Source: Pseudoalteromonas luteoviolacea S2607 (lineage in GTDB: Bacteria; Pseudomonadota; Gammaproteobacteria; Enterobacterales; Alteromonadaceae). From it: a stretch of 64,000 nt of DNA. The notes below the pieces were generated by a model, which saw nothing but the letters and a program-made list of their open reading frames with translations, searched no databases and was not told the DNA's origin. This document shows positions 47,597 to 55,771 of the stretch, piece after piece. Positions within the stretch are counted from its first letter, which is position 1; every line of letters begins with the position of its first letter. The position numbers were made by a program, and so were the translations under genes. The DNA lies in assembly GCF_001625575.1 (NCBI RefSeq), contig NZ_AUXV01000019.1, positions 186,001 to 250,000 of the forward strand. Direction: 5' to 3'.

Positions 47597-47852
47597 AATT
47601 CCAATAGAATTTAAAGAAATTTTGTTGAGAATAGAAGGCCATAATTTAACAGAAGAACTATGGGCTGAAATTGAGTCAAGTGATATGTTTCAGTCGGAAA
47701 TATTTTGCGGTGGCTTTGATGCAGATGAAAATGAATTCTGTTTCAGCTTTTATGAAAGGGATAGGAATGAATATTGGTTTCAATTCCCGCTTGATGAAGT
47801 CCGAGTTATGCTTGAGCTTGAAAAAATTATTGTAGAAACTTGCAAGGTTTAA
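47586..47852 (+). CDS. Small acidic protein, putative immunity
   Basis: 88 aa, strongly acidic (MLIEIPIEFKEILLRIEGHN; FCGGFDADENEFCFSFYERD). Overlaps the toxin remnant by 11 bases. An acidic small inhibitor is what a basic nuclease tip would need. No family recognised. Confidence 0.65.
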   Translation: MLIEIPIEFKEILLRIEGHNLTEELWAEIESSDMFQSEIFCGGFDADENEFCFSFYERDRNEYWFQFPLDEVRVMLELEKIIVETCKV

Positions 47853-47951
47853 CTTTTAAACCATGCCCAAAGCAAACTTATTCATAATTAACAGAGTTTA
47901 ATGTAAAGGGGAGCAAGTATTATTTACTGCAAACCCCTTACTAGCTCGTAA

Positions 47952-48035
47952 ATACCCGAATTCAAGTTCCAAGTGCACCACTCACATTATCAAGAGAAAT
48001 TATAGAAGACATATATGGACACTCCATGTATGTCA
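47952..48035 (-). mobile_element. Mini IS30 derivative with palindrome copy 3
   Basis: Begins ACCCGAATTCAAGTTCCAAG as at 45953, loses the transposase body, and ends in AATTATAGAAGACATATATG with palindrome 48005-48035 (AGACATATATGGA/TCCATGTATGTC). It is an internal deletion of the remnant at 45952. Confidence 0.6.
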
Positions 48036-48240
48036 AACAGAGTGAATCTATCGGGCAGCTTTTGCAGCCTCGTTGTTTTTTAATACCTACCAGCTGAACT
48101 TCGATCATTAGTCACATGCAATAAAACGTTGCTCTGACATATATCCAGGTTTAACTGTTATTCAGCGCCCCTCATGGTCTACGAGCCTACACCCCTTAAC
48201 CCGAACGCAACCAAGCGAGAGTCGTCGAAACCCTCAATAT
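48036..48240. other. Non-coding debris before the Imm26 unit
   Basis: No convincing gene. One frame stays open into the toxin remnant that follows, but the upstream residues are not protein-like. Confidence 0.4.
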
Positions 48241-48333
48241 TTAAATAAAATCAATAGCATCAGTCTTAAGCGCCATATTTACAATGATGCTGTAGAATGG
48301 ATTGATGCTTTCTTGAAAGGTATGGGGTTATAA
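48241..48333 (+). pseudogene. C-terminal toxin remnant before Imm26
   Basis: Thirty codons, SISLKRHIYNDAVEWIDAFL then KGMGL stop, nine bases before the Imm26 start. The LxRHIYNDA...MGL pattern looks like the end of an RHS or CDI nuclease tip. Upstream toxin sequence is lost. Confidence 0.55.
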
Positions 48334-48342
48334 GGGGCACAG

Positions 48343-48816
48343 ATGACAAACATGAAGATTTTGAAAAAAAGTAAACAAAAGCCTGCTTTGGGAGATATTT
48401 TTTCTTTTCAAATACTCGAAGGTAAATTCCATTGGGGGAGAGTCGTCAGTTTAACTGCTAACGTGGGCGGTTTTAATGATTGTGTTCTCATTTACATTTA
48501 TGCTACTGAAACAGAAGACGGTCTAACAGTACCATCATCACTGACTGTGGATAATTTGTTGTTGGCGCCAATTGCCACCAATGAATTACCATGGAAAAAG
48601 GGCTATTTCCAGTTAGTTGATAATCAAGAGCTAACAAGTGAAGATTTACTCACAGTTCACTGTTTTTATGATGTTCTTTTTAAAAAGCATTTTGATGACA
48701 AGGGCAATCAATTAGACAAGGTCTACGAACCGTGTGGGGTCAATGGTTTGGATAGCTATAGGACGATAGATGATAAAGTTAGTGAAGCAATAGGTCTAGA
48801 ACTAGCACCTGACTAA
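48343..48816 (+). CDS. Imm26 family immunity protein
   Basis: 157 aa, cytoplasmic. Imm26 signatures: ALGDIFSFQILEGKFHWGRV, NVGGFNDCVLIYIYATET, VDNLLLAPIATNELPWKKGY and GLDSYRTIDDKVSEA. AAGGGGCAC precedes the ATG. Imm26 proteins protect against nuclease-type polymorphic toxins. The remnant toxin tail just upstream fixes its origin as a toxin-immunity pair. Confidence 0.85.
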   Translation: MTNMKILKKSKQKPALGDIFSFQILEGKFHWGRVVSLTANVGGFNDCVLIYIYATETEDGLTVPSSLTVDNLLLAPIATNELPWKKGYFQLVDNQELTSEDLLTVHCFYDVLFKKHFDDKGNQLDKVYEPCGVNGLDSYRTIDDKVSEAIGLELAPD

Positions 48817-48838
48817 AGTTCAAAGAAGAAAAATTTTA

Positions 48839-48970
48839 TTGGACTACCATGTTAAGCTTTTTGGTGCTTTATTAATCACCTCGGCCAGCGCTTCGGGCGC
48901 ATTTTAGCAGTAGAAGTGATTACGCTGTCCAACAACTGTCGCAATGTGTGTCAGCATCACTAATTGGTGG
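48839..48970 (+). repeat. Diverged copy of the RAYT-associated repeat
   Basis: GGACTACCATGTTAAGCTTT start, then CCAGCGCTTCGGGCGCATTT and GTAGAAGTGATTACGCTGTC in the same order as the 205-bp element. Confidence 0.65.
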
Positions 48971-49190
48971 CACTGATAAAGTTGCTTCTTTCTACTGTTT
49001 TGGCGTGACAAGTTCTTTTGCATAAGCGTGATCATCGTGCTTGTTTGAGTCACTCAATTAAGTGAAAGAAATGGTGTGGTTCTGGTGATTGGATTACAAC
49101 GAAGAACGCACACATGAAAGCCTTGGTAATCTGCCGTCTGCTGCTTACTGAGCTAAATTAGAAAGCTCTAATTTACTGGTGTCTCATTAA
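48971..49190. other. Unassigned stretch before the ankyrin unit
   Basis: No gene is supported. A short frame YWCLINGEVAG near 49176-49211 may be the frameshifted upstream part of the next toxin remnant. Confidence 0.35.
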
Positions 49191-49313
49191 CGGGGAAGTT
49201 GCAGGATGACACAAAAACAGTTTAACGACTATATTGATAGTAATCCTCAGTTTTTCCAGATTGAAGATCCTATAAATAATATGAGTCACAAATTTGAAAA
49301 AACGTGGGGCTGA
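49191..49313 (+). pseudogene. C-terminal toxin remnant before the ankyrin protein
   Basis: MTQKQFNDYIDSNPQFFQIE then DPINNMSHKFEKTWG stop. The stop and the next start overlap as TGATG. The xIEDPxxNxSHKFE ending resembles tails of HNH-type RHS tips from memory. A -1 frameshift near 49205 may separate it from YWCLINGEVAG. Confidence 0.55.
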
Positions 49314-49786
49314 TGAGTTCACTAATTAAGTTTGTATATCAGAAAGATTTTAAAGAAATTGAGCGTTCGATAACTGATGGAGTTGATGTCAATATTAAAG
49401 ACTCCGATGGGCGAACAGCACTAATTCATGCTGTTCTTGATTCTGAGCCAAACATTGAAATAGTTAAACTGCTATTGAGATTAGGAGCCAATGTTGATCA
49501 CCAAGATGATTGTCAACACTGGAGTGCTTTACATTTTTCTGCACGTGATAATCATGTTGACATTGTTTTAGTTTTACTAAAATCCGGAGCTTCAATTGAT
49601 TTGTTAGATGCATTTGGCAATACACCGCTATGGAGAGCTGTAATGTCTTATAGTGGTAATAGCGCTGTAATCGAAGCGTTACTGTCTTACAGTGCAAATC
49701 CAGGGAAAGAAAACAACATTGGCGTGTCTCCAAGAATTTTGGCAGAAACTATGGGGAAAAATGAACTGCTGACGCTTTTCCAATAA
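49313..49786 (+). CDS. Ankyrin-repeat protein, putative immunity
   Basis: 157 aa from ATG 49313; an in-frame GTG nine bases upstream is possible. Four ankyrin units: DGRTALIHAVLDSEPNIEIV, HWSALHFSARDNHVDIVLVL, FGNTPLWRAVMSYSGNSAVI and a degenerate last one. TGATG overlap with the toxin remnant indicates coupling. Ankyrin proteins are a known immunity class for RHS and CDI toxins. Confidence 0.82.
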   Translation: MSSLIKFVYQKDFKEIERSITDGVDVNIKDSDGRTALIHAVLDSEPNIEIVKLLLRLGANVDHQDDCQHWSALHFSARDNHVDIVLVLLKSGASIDLLDAFGNTPLWRAVMSYSGNSAVIEALLSYSANPGKENNIGVSPRILAETMGKNELLTLFQ

Positions 49787-49840
49787 AATAGATTAGTAAG
49801 TTTATTGAATTTGCCATTAGACGACTGATAAGACTAGATT

Positions 49841-49980
49841 TTTGAAAAGTTTGGAGCTGCGGACAAATACGGTGCTGAAAATCTAAAGAGAATGCTCAAA
49901 GATAGAAGAAGCTTTGTTTCCGCTGGCCACAAGACCATGCCACCATAGATCCTTATAGAATAACAGGAGATAAAAAAGAG
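49841..49980 (+). pseudogene. Remnant of an HNH-type toxin tail with a frameshift
   Basis: First frame: FEKFGAADKYGAENLKRMLK then DRRSFVSAG, stopping at 49948. A second frame takes over at 49924: WPQDHATIDPYRITGDKKE, open into the next gene. The HAxIDPYRxTG ending parallels HDAVDTFRHTG before 39740. Confidence 0.55.
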
Positions 49981-50406
49981 GTGAGCAATAAAACATTATC
50001 TGAAGAATTCCAAAGCTCAATGGGAGAGTCCATTGAGTATGAAGGAATGAGTATATCTCCGATATTTATTGTGGAACTAGCAGGTGAAAAACAGCTCGCA
50101 ATAAATTGGCTAAGTCCCTTTTCTGAATATAAACAAGGAGTGCGAATAAAAATAGATAAGGGTACGTTACTAGCGAAAGGAGAAAGCTATTCTGAGACTA
50201 CCCAATGGGAAGATACGTGCCCCAATTCAGTAATACTCAAATGTATACCTAAAAAGAAAGCAAAGTTAAAGAGCTGGAATGTATGGGATGCAAAGGGTCT
50301 ATGTCATTCTTGGTTAGGAAATACAGGTATTAATATCTCAAAATCTGAAAGCCATTTTTTCTTGAATAGTAGTGTGGGGCAGGAGATGCAAATTTTCGGA
50401 ATGTAA
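49981..50406 (+). CDS. Putative immunity protein with probable C-terminal frameshift
   Basis: 141 aa from GTG 49981 (AGGAGATAA upstream). Homologous over its length to the product at 39740. Its last residues (QEMQIFGM) do not align, but the next frame gives GDANFRNVILELAID, stop at 50427, matching GDSNFNNVRVELSLTD of the paralogue. A one-base shift near 50380 has therefore replaced the true C-terminus. Confidence 0.68.
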   Translation: MSNKTLSEEFQSSMGESIEYEGMSISPIFIVELAGEKQLAINWLSPFSEYKQGVRIKIDKGTLLAKGESYSETTQWEDTCPNSVILKCIPKKKAKLKSWNVWDAKGLCHSWLGNTGINISKSESHFFLNSSVGQEMQIFGM

Positions 50407-50475
50407 TTTTAGAGCTAGCAATAGATTAACATCGTAATTTCTAATGAAATCCACCCCAAATATGAGTGGTAAACA

Positions 50476-50536
50476 ATCTAAAGATTTATTACCCATCATA
50501 AACTTGGCAAAAAGCTGAGCGCAGCCTATCTTAAAA
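50476..50536 (+). repeat. RAYT-associated repeat, decayed left end with REP part
   Basis: ACCCATCATAAACTTGGCAA and AAGCTGAGCGCAGCCTATCT parallel 38430-38475, the end plus hairpin start of the transposase element, at the far right border of the island. Confidence 0.6.
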
Positions 50537-50856
50537 TAAATATAAATGAGTCTCCTGTTTGTTATGTTTACTTATATGTTGAATTCGGATATTTGTTACT
50601 TTTATTAGTGCTTTACTATGGAAATAACAGGTAAGAAAGCTGACTAGCTAGCTGGCCAGATTCAAGAGTGTGTTTAAGGCGGCATACATTGCGTGTTCAT
50701 ATATGGCTATGCAATCTAACCGCCTGTTTAAAACTAATGGTTTTTAGTTAAGCGTGAAACTTTCATCGCCAAGAAGTTACTATTAATTGACAAGCGCGTG
50801 CTGTGTTAGGTTACTATTGCAAAATACAAAATAGAAATTTAAAAAGTGAGAAAGTT
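50537..50856. other. Island right-border intergenic stretch
   Basis: AT-rich, no coding frame supported; probably holds the promoter of the small secreted protein gene. Confidence 0.4.
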
Positions 50857-51204
50857 ATGAAATACATGCTAATTACGCTAGCACTAATTGTATCTGGATA
50901 CGCGAATGCCGCAGTGCATGTAAAAGATGCACAGATAGAGAGTATTTATTGCGGCTATGTAGATACCTATGACATGTGTTCGATTTTATTTACTTCGGAT
51001 ACAGTTTTACATGAACAGGAAGGCAGCTGTCATACTTTGCCTAGCAAACGTATGCAGTTTAAAGGGGATACTGCGATGGGGAAATCACTGCTCTCATTGG
51101 CGTTGGCTGCGCATACGACTAAGGCGCGAGTAGACGTCTATGCCACAGGTAAGTGCAGCATCTATCCTGGGTTATCAGATGTGAATTACATCACGATTAA
51201 GTAG
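50857..51204 (+). CDS. Small exported protein with several cysteines
   Basis: 115 aa from 50857 (GTGAGAAAG upstream), with signal peptide MKYMLITLALIVSGYANA. Four cysteines in the mature part (YCGYVDTYDMC, SCHTLP, GKCSIYP) suggest two disulfides. Related to the product at 46417 by its C-terminal ALAAHTTKARVDVY stretch. A strong terminator follows. Confidence 0.75.
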   Translation: MKYMLITLALIVSGYANAAVHVKDAQIESIYCGYVDTYDMCSILFTSDTVLHEQEGSCHTLPSKRMQFKGDTAMGKSLLSLALAAHTTKARVDVYATGKCSIYPGLSDVNYITIK

Positions 51205-51238
51205 TGGTGCGAGCATTACTATTTTATTCATGATATAG

Positions 51239-51269
51239 AAAATGCCCAGTAAACTTAACTGGGCATTTT
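51239..51269. terminator. Bidirectional rho-independent terminator
   Basis: Twelve-pair perfect stem AAAATGCCCAGT/ACTGGGCATTTT with a seven-base loop, 35 bases after the stop. Confidence 0.9.
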
Positions 51270-51457
51270 ACCGTTAAAGATAATAGAAAACGAAGTGGAA
51301 CTGGCATATTATTATTACCTACATTAAGCAACAATCGGATCCCTAAACCAAAAATGAATACTTGTTTCAGCATTGTTTTTAATTATTGCCATCCTTGTTT
51401 TGGGTACATTACCTCACCACCCAAAAAGTAGGCCTATCTAAGGGGAACACTAAAAAA

Positions 51458-52639
51458 TCAATGCTTTGTGGCCTCGCTAAATCTCGTTTTATACTCACCA
51501 GGAGACATATCAAAGGTTTTTTTAAACTCGCGATAAAAGGTGTTTTTGTTGTTGAACCCAGCTTCTAAATACAACTCTGAGACTTTTGTTTTTTTGCTCG
51601 CTAGTTTTAGCATGCGCGCGGCTTCATAAACCCGGTATTTATTAACGAACTCGTAAAAGTTGGTATCTAGGTGCTCGTTGAGCAACTCAGATGTCTGATT
51701 ATTGGTCAAATCTAATTCTTTAGCCAAGCAGTTTAGCGATAATTCATTTTTCAAATAAAGTTGCTCCTTTTCAAATAAATCGATCAATAGCTTTTTTTGT
51801 TGATTTGCCAAATCTGGTGCCAGTTCCAATACTCTTGTTGGTTTTGTCTGCTTTATTTTTACGATATCTATAAATCCTTTAGAGAGCATTAAAATATAAA
51901 TAAAAGTCAATGTATTACTCAGGTCCCAAAGTAAACGTAAGTAATCCGAACCCATTTTATGTAGTGTTACTTGAGCAAAGTATGCGCTAGAAACGACCAG
52001 AAAAAATACAACAATTGCTTTTTGACCGATCAATTGCTGAACGCACGGATTGGTAGTGTGATCTTTACTAAACCACGTCTTTTTAACGAGCAAAAATTGA
52101 TAAAAAAGCACGTGCAAAAAGTACAGTAAGGCTAAGAGTGTTGGGATTTCTTTTTGTTCTACCAACCTGCCCGTGTAAAAGATAACAAACGGGAACAAAT
52201 GGAGCAGTAATTGCGCGTAATCAAATTGCGCTTCTGATTTATACGTGATGTAAAAATATATTGCAGGACCAAGCAATAACAGAGAAGAATGCACAAATGC
52301 GATAAACGGATACGGCATATAATTAAAGGCGATACCGATGTATTCCAGCATAGGAGTTGAAAGCAGCAACCAAAATATAAATAGCGCGATCTTTTGGTCT
52401 ACCGCCAAGCGACCTTGTATCAATGCCAATGCAATGGTCACAAACACAACGTAAGCAGCTGAAACTATGTAAAGTATTTTGAGTGATTCTGCTATCACAT
52501 TAAATCCTTTTTTATAAGCAACGAAGAAAATTGAGTGCAATACACTAACGCACAACAAAAGAAAGTAAAGGGTACAAAGATGACGGTTTCTAATACTTAC
52601 TGCATACAGCTTTTGTAAAAGCAGGGAGGATGTTTTCAT
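51458..52639 (-). CDS. AraC-family regulator with N-terminal membrane domain
   Basis: 393 aa from 52639 (AAAGGAA upstream). Residues about 15-235 hold around seven hydrophobic segments (LCTLYFLLLCVSVLHSIFF and following). A cytosolic linker leads to an AraC HTH (residues about 295-390): LSLNCLAKELDLTNNQTSEL and AGFNNKNTFYREFKKTFDMS with PGEY. This architecture senses something in the membrane and acts on DNA directly. It is tandem with the hydrolase gene upstream, though a terminator separates them; that gene is a candidate target. Confidence 0.88.
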   Translation of the reverse strand: MKTSSLLLQKLYAVSIRNRHLCTLYFLLLCVSVLHSIFFVAYKKGFNVIAESLKILYIVSAAYVVFVTIALALIQGRLAVDQKIALFIFWLLLSTPMLEYIGIAFNYMPYPFIAFVHSSLLLLGPAIYFYITYKSEAQFDYAQLLLHLFPFVIFYTGRLVEQKEIPTLLALLYFLHVLFYQFLLVKKTWFSKDHTTNPCVQQLIGQKAIVVFFLVVSSAYFAQVTLHKMGSDYLRLLWDLSNTLTFIYILMLSKGFIDIVKIKQTKPTRVLELAPDLANQQKKLLIDLFEKEQLYLKNELSLNCLAKELDLTNNQTSELLNEHLDTNFYEFVNKYRVYEAARMLKLASKKTKVSELYLEAGFNNKNTFYREFKKTFDMSPGEYKTRFSEATKH

Positions 52640-52692
52640 TTCCTTTGTTGCAATTACAAACAAAAATGAATGGGAGTTGACTTTTAAAAGCA

Positions 52693-52721
52693 AAGTAGCC
52701 TCTGATTATCAGAGGCTACTT
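52693..52721 (-). terminator. Rho-independent terminator after the hydrolase gene
   Basis: Thirteen-pair perfect stem AAGTAGCCTCTGA/TCAGAGGCTACTT with a three-base loop; on the minus strand it is followed by a T-rich run. Confidence 0.9.
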
Positions 52722-52747
52722 ACGTAGCAGACTACACAGGAGAGAGG

Positions 52748-53719
52748 TTAATCATCTAGTCGGCGCAGCCAATCTTCAAGTGCGCGGCCAATCGCGTCAG
52801 GCTGGTCTTCTGGAAGATAATGTAGCCCTTGTCCAACATAAGAGGTCTCTAATTCATCAATATTTTCAACATACCACTTAAGTACTTGAGGTGAGCGCTC
52901 TACACTCGGTGAGCCGTAAACATACAAAGTCGGCATGTTAGTTCTGCGCATGAAGCGTTTGATACCACGCATTATGCGGTCTGTTTGAGTAGGCTCACCC
53001 GCAATAGGAAGCTGATTAGGCCAAGCGAGCAAAGGCTTTCTAGACTCTGGTACAAGATATGGTGCACGATAAGCGTCCATTGCCTGATCGCCCAACGTCC
53101 GGTTAACCGAAGCAGGTAAAGCTTGTTCAATCCACATATTTTGATCTATTACTAACATTGGCCCCAACACAGGATCTCTCAATGCTCTAAAAAAATCTGC
53201 GACAGGGCCAAGACTCTCATAGCTTTCAGCTGGAAATTGTGGTGGCAAAACGCCTTCCATAAAGGCAAGCCCAGCTACTTTTCTTGGGTGTTTTTTTGCG
53301 TAGAGCCAAGCAATTGCCGCGCCCCAGTCATGGCCGATTAAAATGACTTCATCAAGATCTAACCGATTTATAAAACGGCTGAAGTATTGATATTGCTCTT
53401 TGAATGTATAGTCTATATCTGGTTTGCCCGAATCCCCCATACCGATAAGATCAACGGCAATGGCCCTATGCGTATCGGCAATATAAGGCATAATATTTCG
53501 CCAAGAATACGATGACGTTGGATTGCCATGAACGAAAACCACCGGTTTACCTTCACCTTGCTCTAAATATGTCATCCAACTACCTTTTACTTCGATTGAG
53601 TGCTGTTCAATTTGATGTGTTTCCTCAATAACTGGTAGTGGCAGTTTTACACTGCTTGTAGCCATAAATGGAGTCGATACTCCCAAGAGAGATAACAGTA
53701 AGATGCGTGCATAAGTCAT
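52748..53719 (-). CDS. Exported alpha/beta hydrolase, haloalkane-dehalogenase-like
   Basis: 323 aa with signal peptide (cleavage near residue 21, MATSS). HGNPTSSYSWRNIMP carries the oxyanion/halide Asn, GHDWG holds nucleophile Asp131 and halide-binding Trp, FMEGV supplies a candidate acid, and the catalytic His is in GLHYLPEDQPD. The Asp nucleophile with HxWG is the haloalkane dehalogenase type rather than Ser esterase. Export is unusual for that family, which is normally cytoplasmic. Epoxide hydrolase is the alternative. Confidence 0.85.
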   Translation of the reverse strand: MTYARILLLSLLGVSTPFMATSSVKLPLPVIEETHQIEQHSIEVKGSWMTYLEQGEGKPVVFVHGNPTSSYSWRNIMPYIADTHRAIAVDLIGMGDSGKPDIDYTFKEQYQYFSRFINRLDLDEVILIGHDWGAAIAWLYAKKHPRKVAGLAFMEGVLPPQFPAESYESLGPVADFFRALRDPVLGPMLVIDQNMWIEQALPASVNRTLGDQAMDAYRAPYLVPESRKPLLAWPNQLPIAGEPTQTDRIMRGIKRFMRRTNMPTLYVYGSPSVERSPQVLKWYVENIDELETSYVGQGLHYLPEDQPDAIGRALEDWLRRLDD

Positions 53720-54800
53720 TTTGTGCTCCTCAATATTGTTAAATTACCTATAGCGCGTACCCACTTTATAAGGTGTTGAAAGCAGCGTGTTCTCTTTAGC
53801 GCAAAATGAAGGATTTATTACATTAGTATACTTTTCATATGGTTATACTTGTCATTTTGATTAGGGGGATGGTTGAACTCTAAACTCAAGGAGCATCGAA
53901 AGCACATTGGGCAGGAATTAATTTGTCATGTTGGCCCCAAAACGCACTATAACTGCTGTATTCAAGCATCAAAACTTCTAAACAGAGGGTATCTAAGATA
54001 ACCGCAAAGGAAGCGCGAGCGGGGAACTGGTTAATCAAACTAATGTAGATTTCTAATTAGAAAACAAGAACCGGTAATGGTTGTCGAAATATTGGGAGAT
54101 ATAAATCTAGGCTTTCATAGTATATGCCACATGCAAATATGGGGCGAATACAAAGAAGGGCACACGGTGACAAAGTGAGCGAAGCAAATTACAAGGCAAT
54201 AGGAGTGCTTGGCTTCGGTGTAAGCGGCACTCCTTAGATAAGCTCGCAAGCATGTTTCTCTGCGCTATTTCCCACTCAAGCCAATTGGTCCATGCAAAGT
54301 AGATCCTTTCTTCTCTCTAGAGTAGCAATTGAAACAAACCCCTTAATCACATAGATTCATCATATTGAGGTTGTAATCTCCAGCCTTCAAATTTAACTAA
54401 AGACAACAATATATCATTGCTAATATTCGTAACTATGCCAGCTAATTTCATAGTAAAAACCTAATATTTAGATATTTGAATGCTGCAATATATAATTAGT
54501 ATATTTCATATAAGTCGAGAAATAATACATGTAAACCAACCTATGACAGGCGATAAAAATTCTACTGTTATAGGCTTTAATTTACGACGCCATCAACAGG
54601 AAGTTAATCAATTATTTACTTGAGATATAAATAGTGTATGGGTTGTCTGGGTCTTCTATTGTGGGATTAAAAGCGAGATAAAATTTCAGTCTTGAATATA
54701 AAAGCCAAGAGTAGAAAATCTCCTCAACGGAGAGTTGTAGCATAGCAGCCGTTCGCTCTATAATTCCCTAACTATCACCAAAGCATTAGGCACTTATTTT
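53720..54800. other. 1.1-kb stretch without a gene
   Basis: No convincing frame on either strand. One long imperfect hairpin, AGGAGTGC (about 54210) to GCACTCCT (about 54228), is visible. The left end holds the hydrolase promoter, the right the promoter of the YdjM-like gene. Confidence 0.5.
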
Positions 54801-55358
54801 ATGGCTCCTGTAGCTCATCTTTTATTTAGCTGGTTGACGACAGTTAAAATTATAAAAAACAGAAGGGAGCGAGCGTTAGTCGCTTCAGCTGGAGTATTGC
54901 CAGATTTAGATGGTATGGGTTTGTTTGTAGATTGGCTAACAGGAAAAACAAACTTTTATTTAATGTACCATCATTATATAGGACACTCAATTTTTGCTGC
55001 GATCTTCATTTCAACTTTGCTAGCTGTATTGTCCAAAACTCAGAAGCGCTTGGTCTTTTTGCTCTCTTTCCTTGTTGTTCACTTTCACATCCTATTTGAC
55101 ATAGTTGGTTCTAAAGGCCCTGATGGATATCAATGGCCTATTTTTTATTTCTTTCCAATTAATTCAAGTTTCAGTATTACATGGACAGGTCAATGGGAGT
55201 TGAATGCATGGCAAAATCAGCTATTCATGTTGATGCTATTGAGCATTTCTTTATACGTGGCAGTAACTAAGAAGTTGACATTTTTAGAGGTGTTTAGCGT
55301 ACAGCTAAACAAAGCACTTTTTGACTTGTGTAAGCGGTATTTTTATAAGGCAAGATAA
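54801..55358 (+). CDS. Membrane-bound metal-dependent hydrolase family protein (YdjM-like)
   Basis: 185 aa, polytopic. Family residues: MAPVAHLLFSW start, GVLPDLDGMG, HHYIGHSIFA and VVHFHILFDIVGSKGPDG, where the His and Asp side chains would bind metal. YdjM in E. coli is an inner-membrane protein of the SOS response; this one may cleave a lipid-linked substrate. About four membrane segments follow. Biochemical function of the family is unclear. Confidence 0.85.
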   Translation: MAPVAHLLFSWLTTVKIIKNRRERALVASAGVLPDLDGMGLFVDWLTGKTNFYLMYHHYIGHSIFAAIFISTLLAVLSKTQKRLVFLLSFLVVHFHILFDIVGSKGPDGYQWPIFYFFPINSSFSITWTGQWELNAWQNQLFMLMLLSISLYVAVTKKLTFLEVFSVQLNKALFDLCKRYFYKAR

Positions 55359-55531
55359 TTAGAGAATATATATTTTGAGGGTAACGTGTGTTTGTTATCT
55401 TAAAATAATACAAATTGATTATCGCTGATAATTATTTTGTTAATGTGTAATCTCCTTTTTATGGCTTGGTATTATATTGATAGATATATTTACTATGAAT
55501 ATAATAAATAAGGATAGTTAGTGAAGTCGTT

Positions 55532-55771
55532 ATGAATAAAGCTATTTTGGACTTTGAAATATCAGAAACTGGTCATCAAATTATAGAAGCTAAATTGAAC
55601 TCAATAGCCTCTAGTTCTGGGCAGCTTTATGTAGGCGCTTAGCGACAGGGCCTGCTTTTCTCAAACATGACCCTGCAGCAACGAACGACGCACCCTTGCT
55701 AGACTTATTTTTGCCGAGAATTGATGAGCAAAAAGCGGCCAGAAAGTATGCGTCCGTTTTTATTGTTCGTA
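55532..55771 (+). pseudogene. Degenerate gene fragment
   Basis: A 36-codon frame (MNKAILDFEISETGHQIIEA start, ending QLYVGA) stops at 55642; a neighbouring frame then reads GPAFLKHDPAATNDAPLLDL, FLPRIDEQKAARKYASVFIV. Both look protein-like, so a frameshifted gene is plausible. Family not recognised. It runs into the convergent lipoprotein gene. Confidence 0.35.

Noticed and set aside
38421..50536. Possible CRISPR array because of recurring short repeats
   Set aside because: Repeats are irregularly spaced, variable in length and associated with toxin tails and a transposase; no cas genes.
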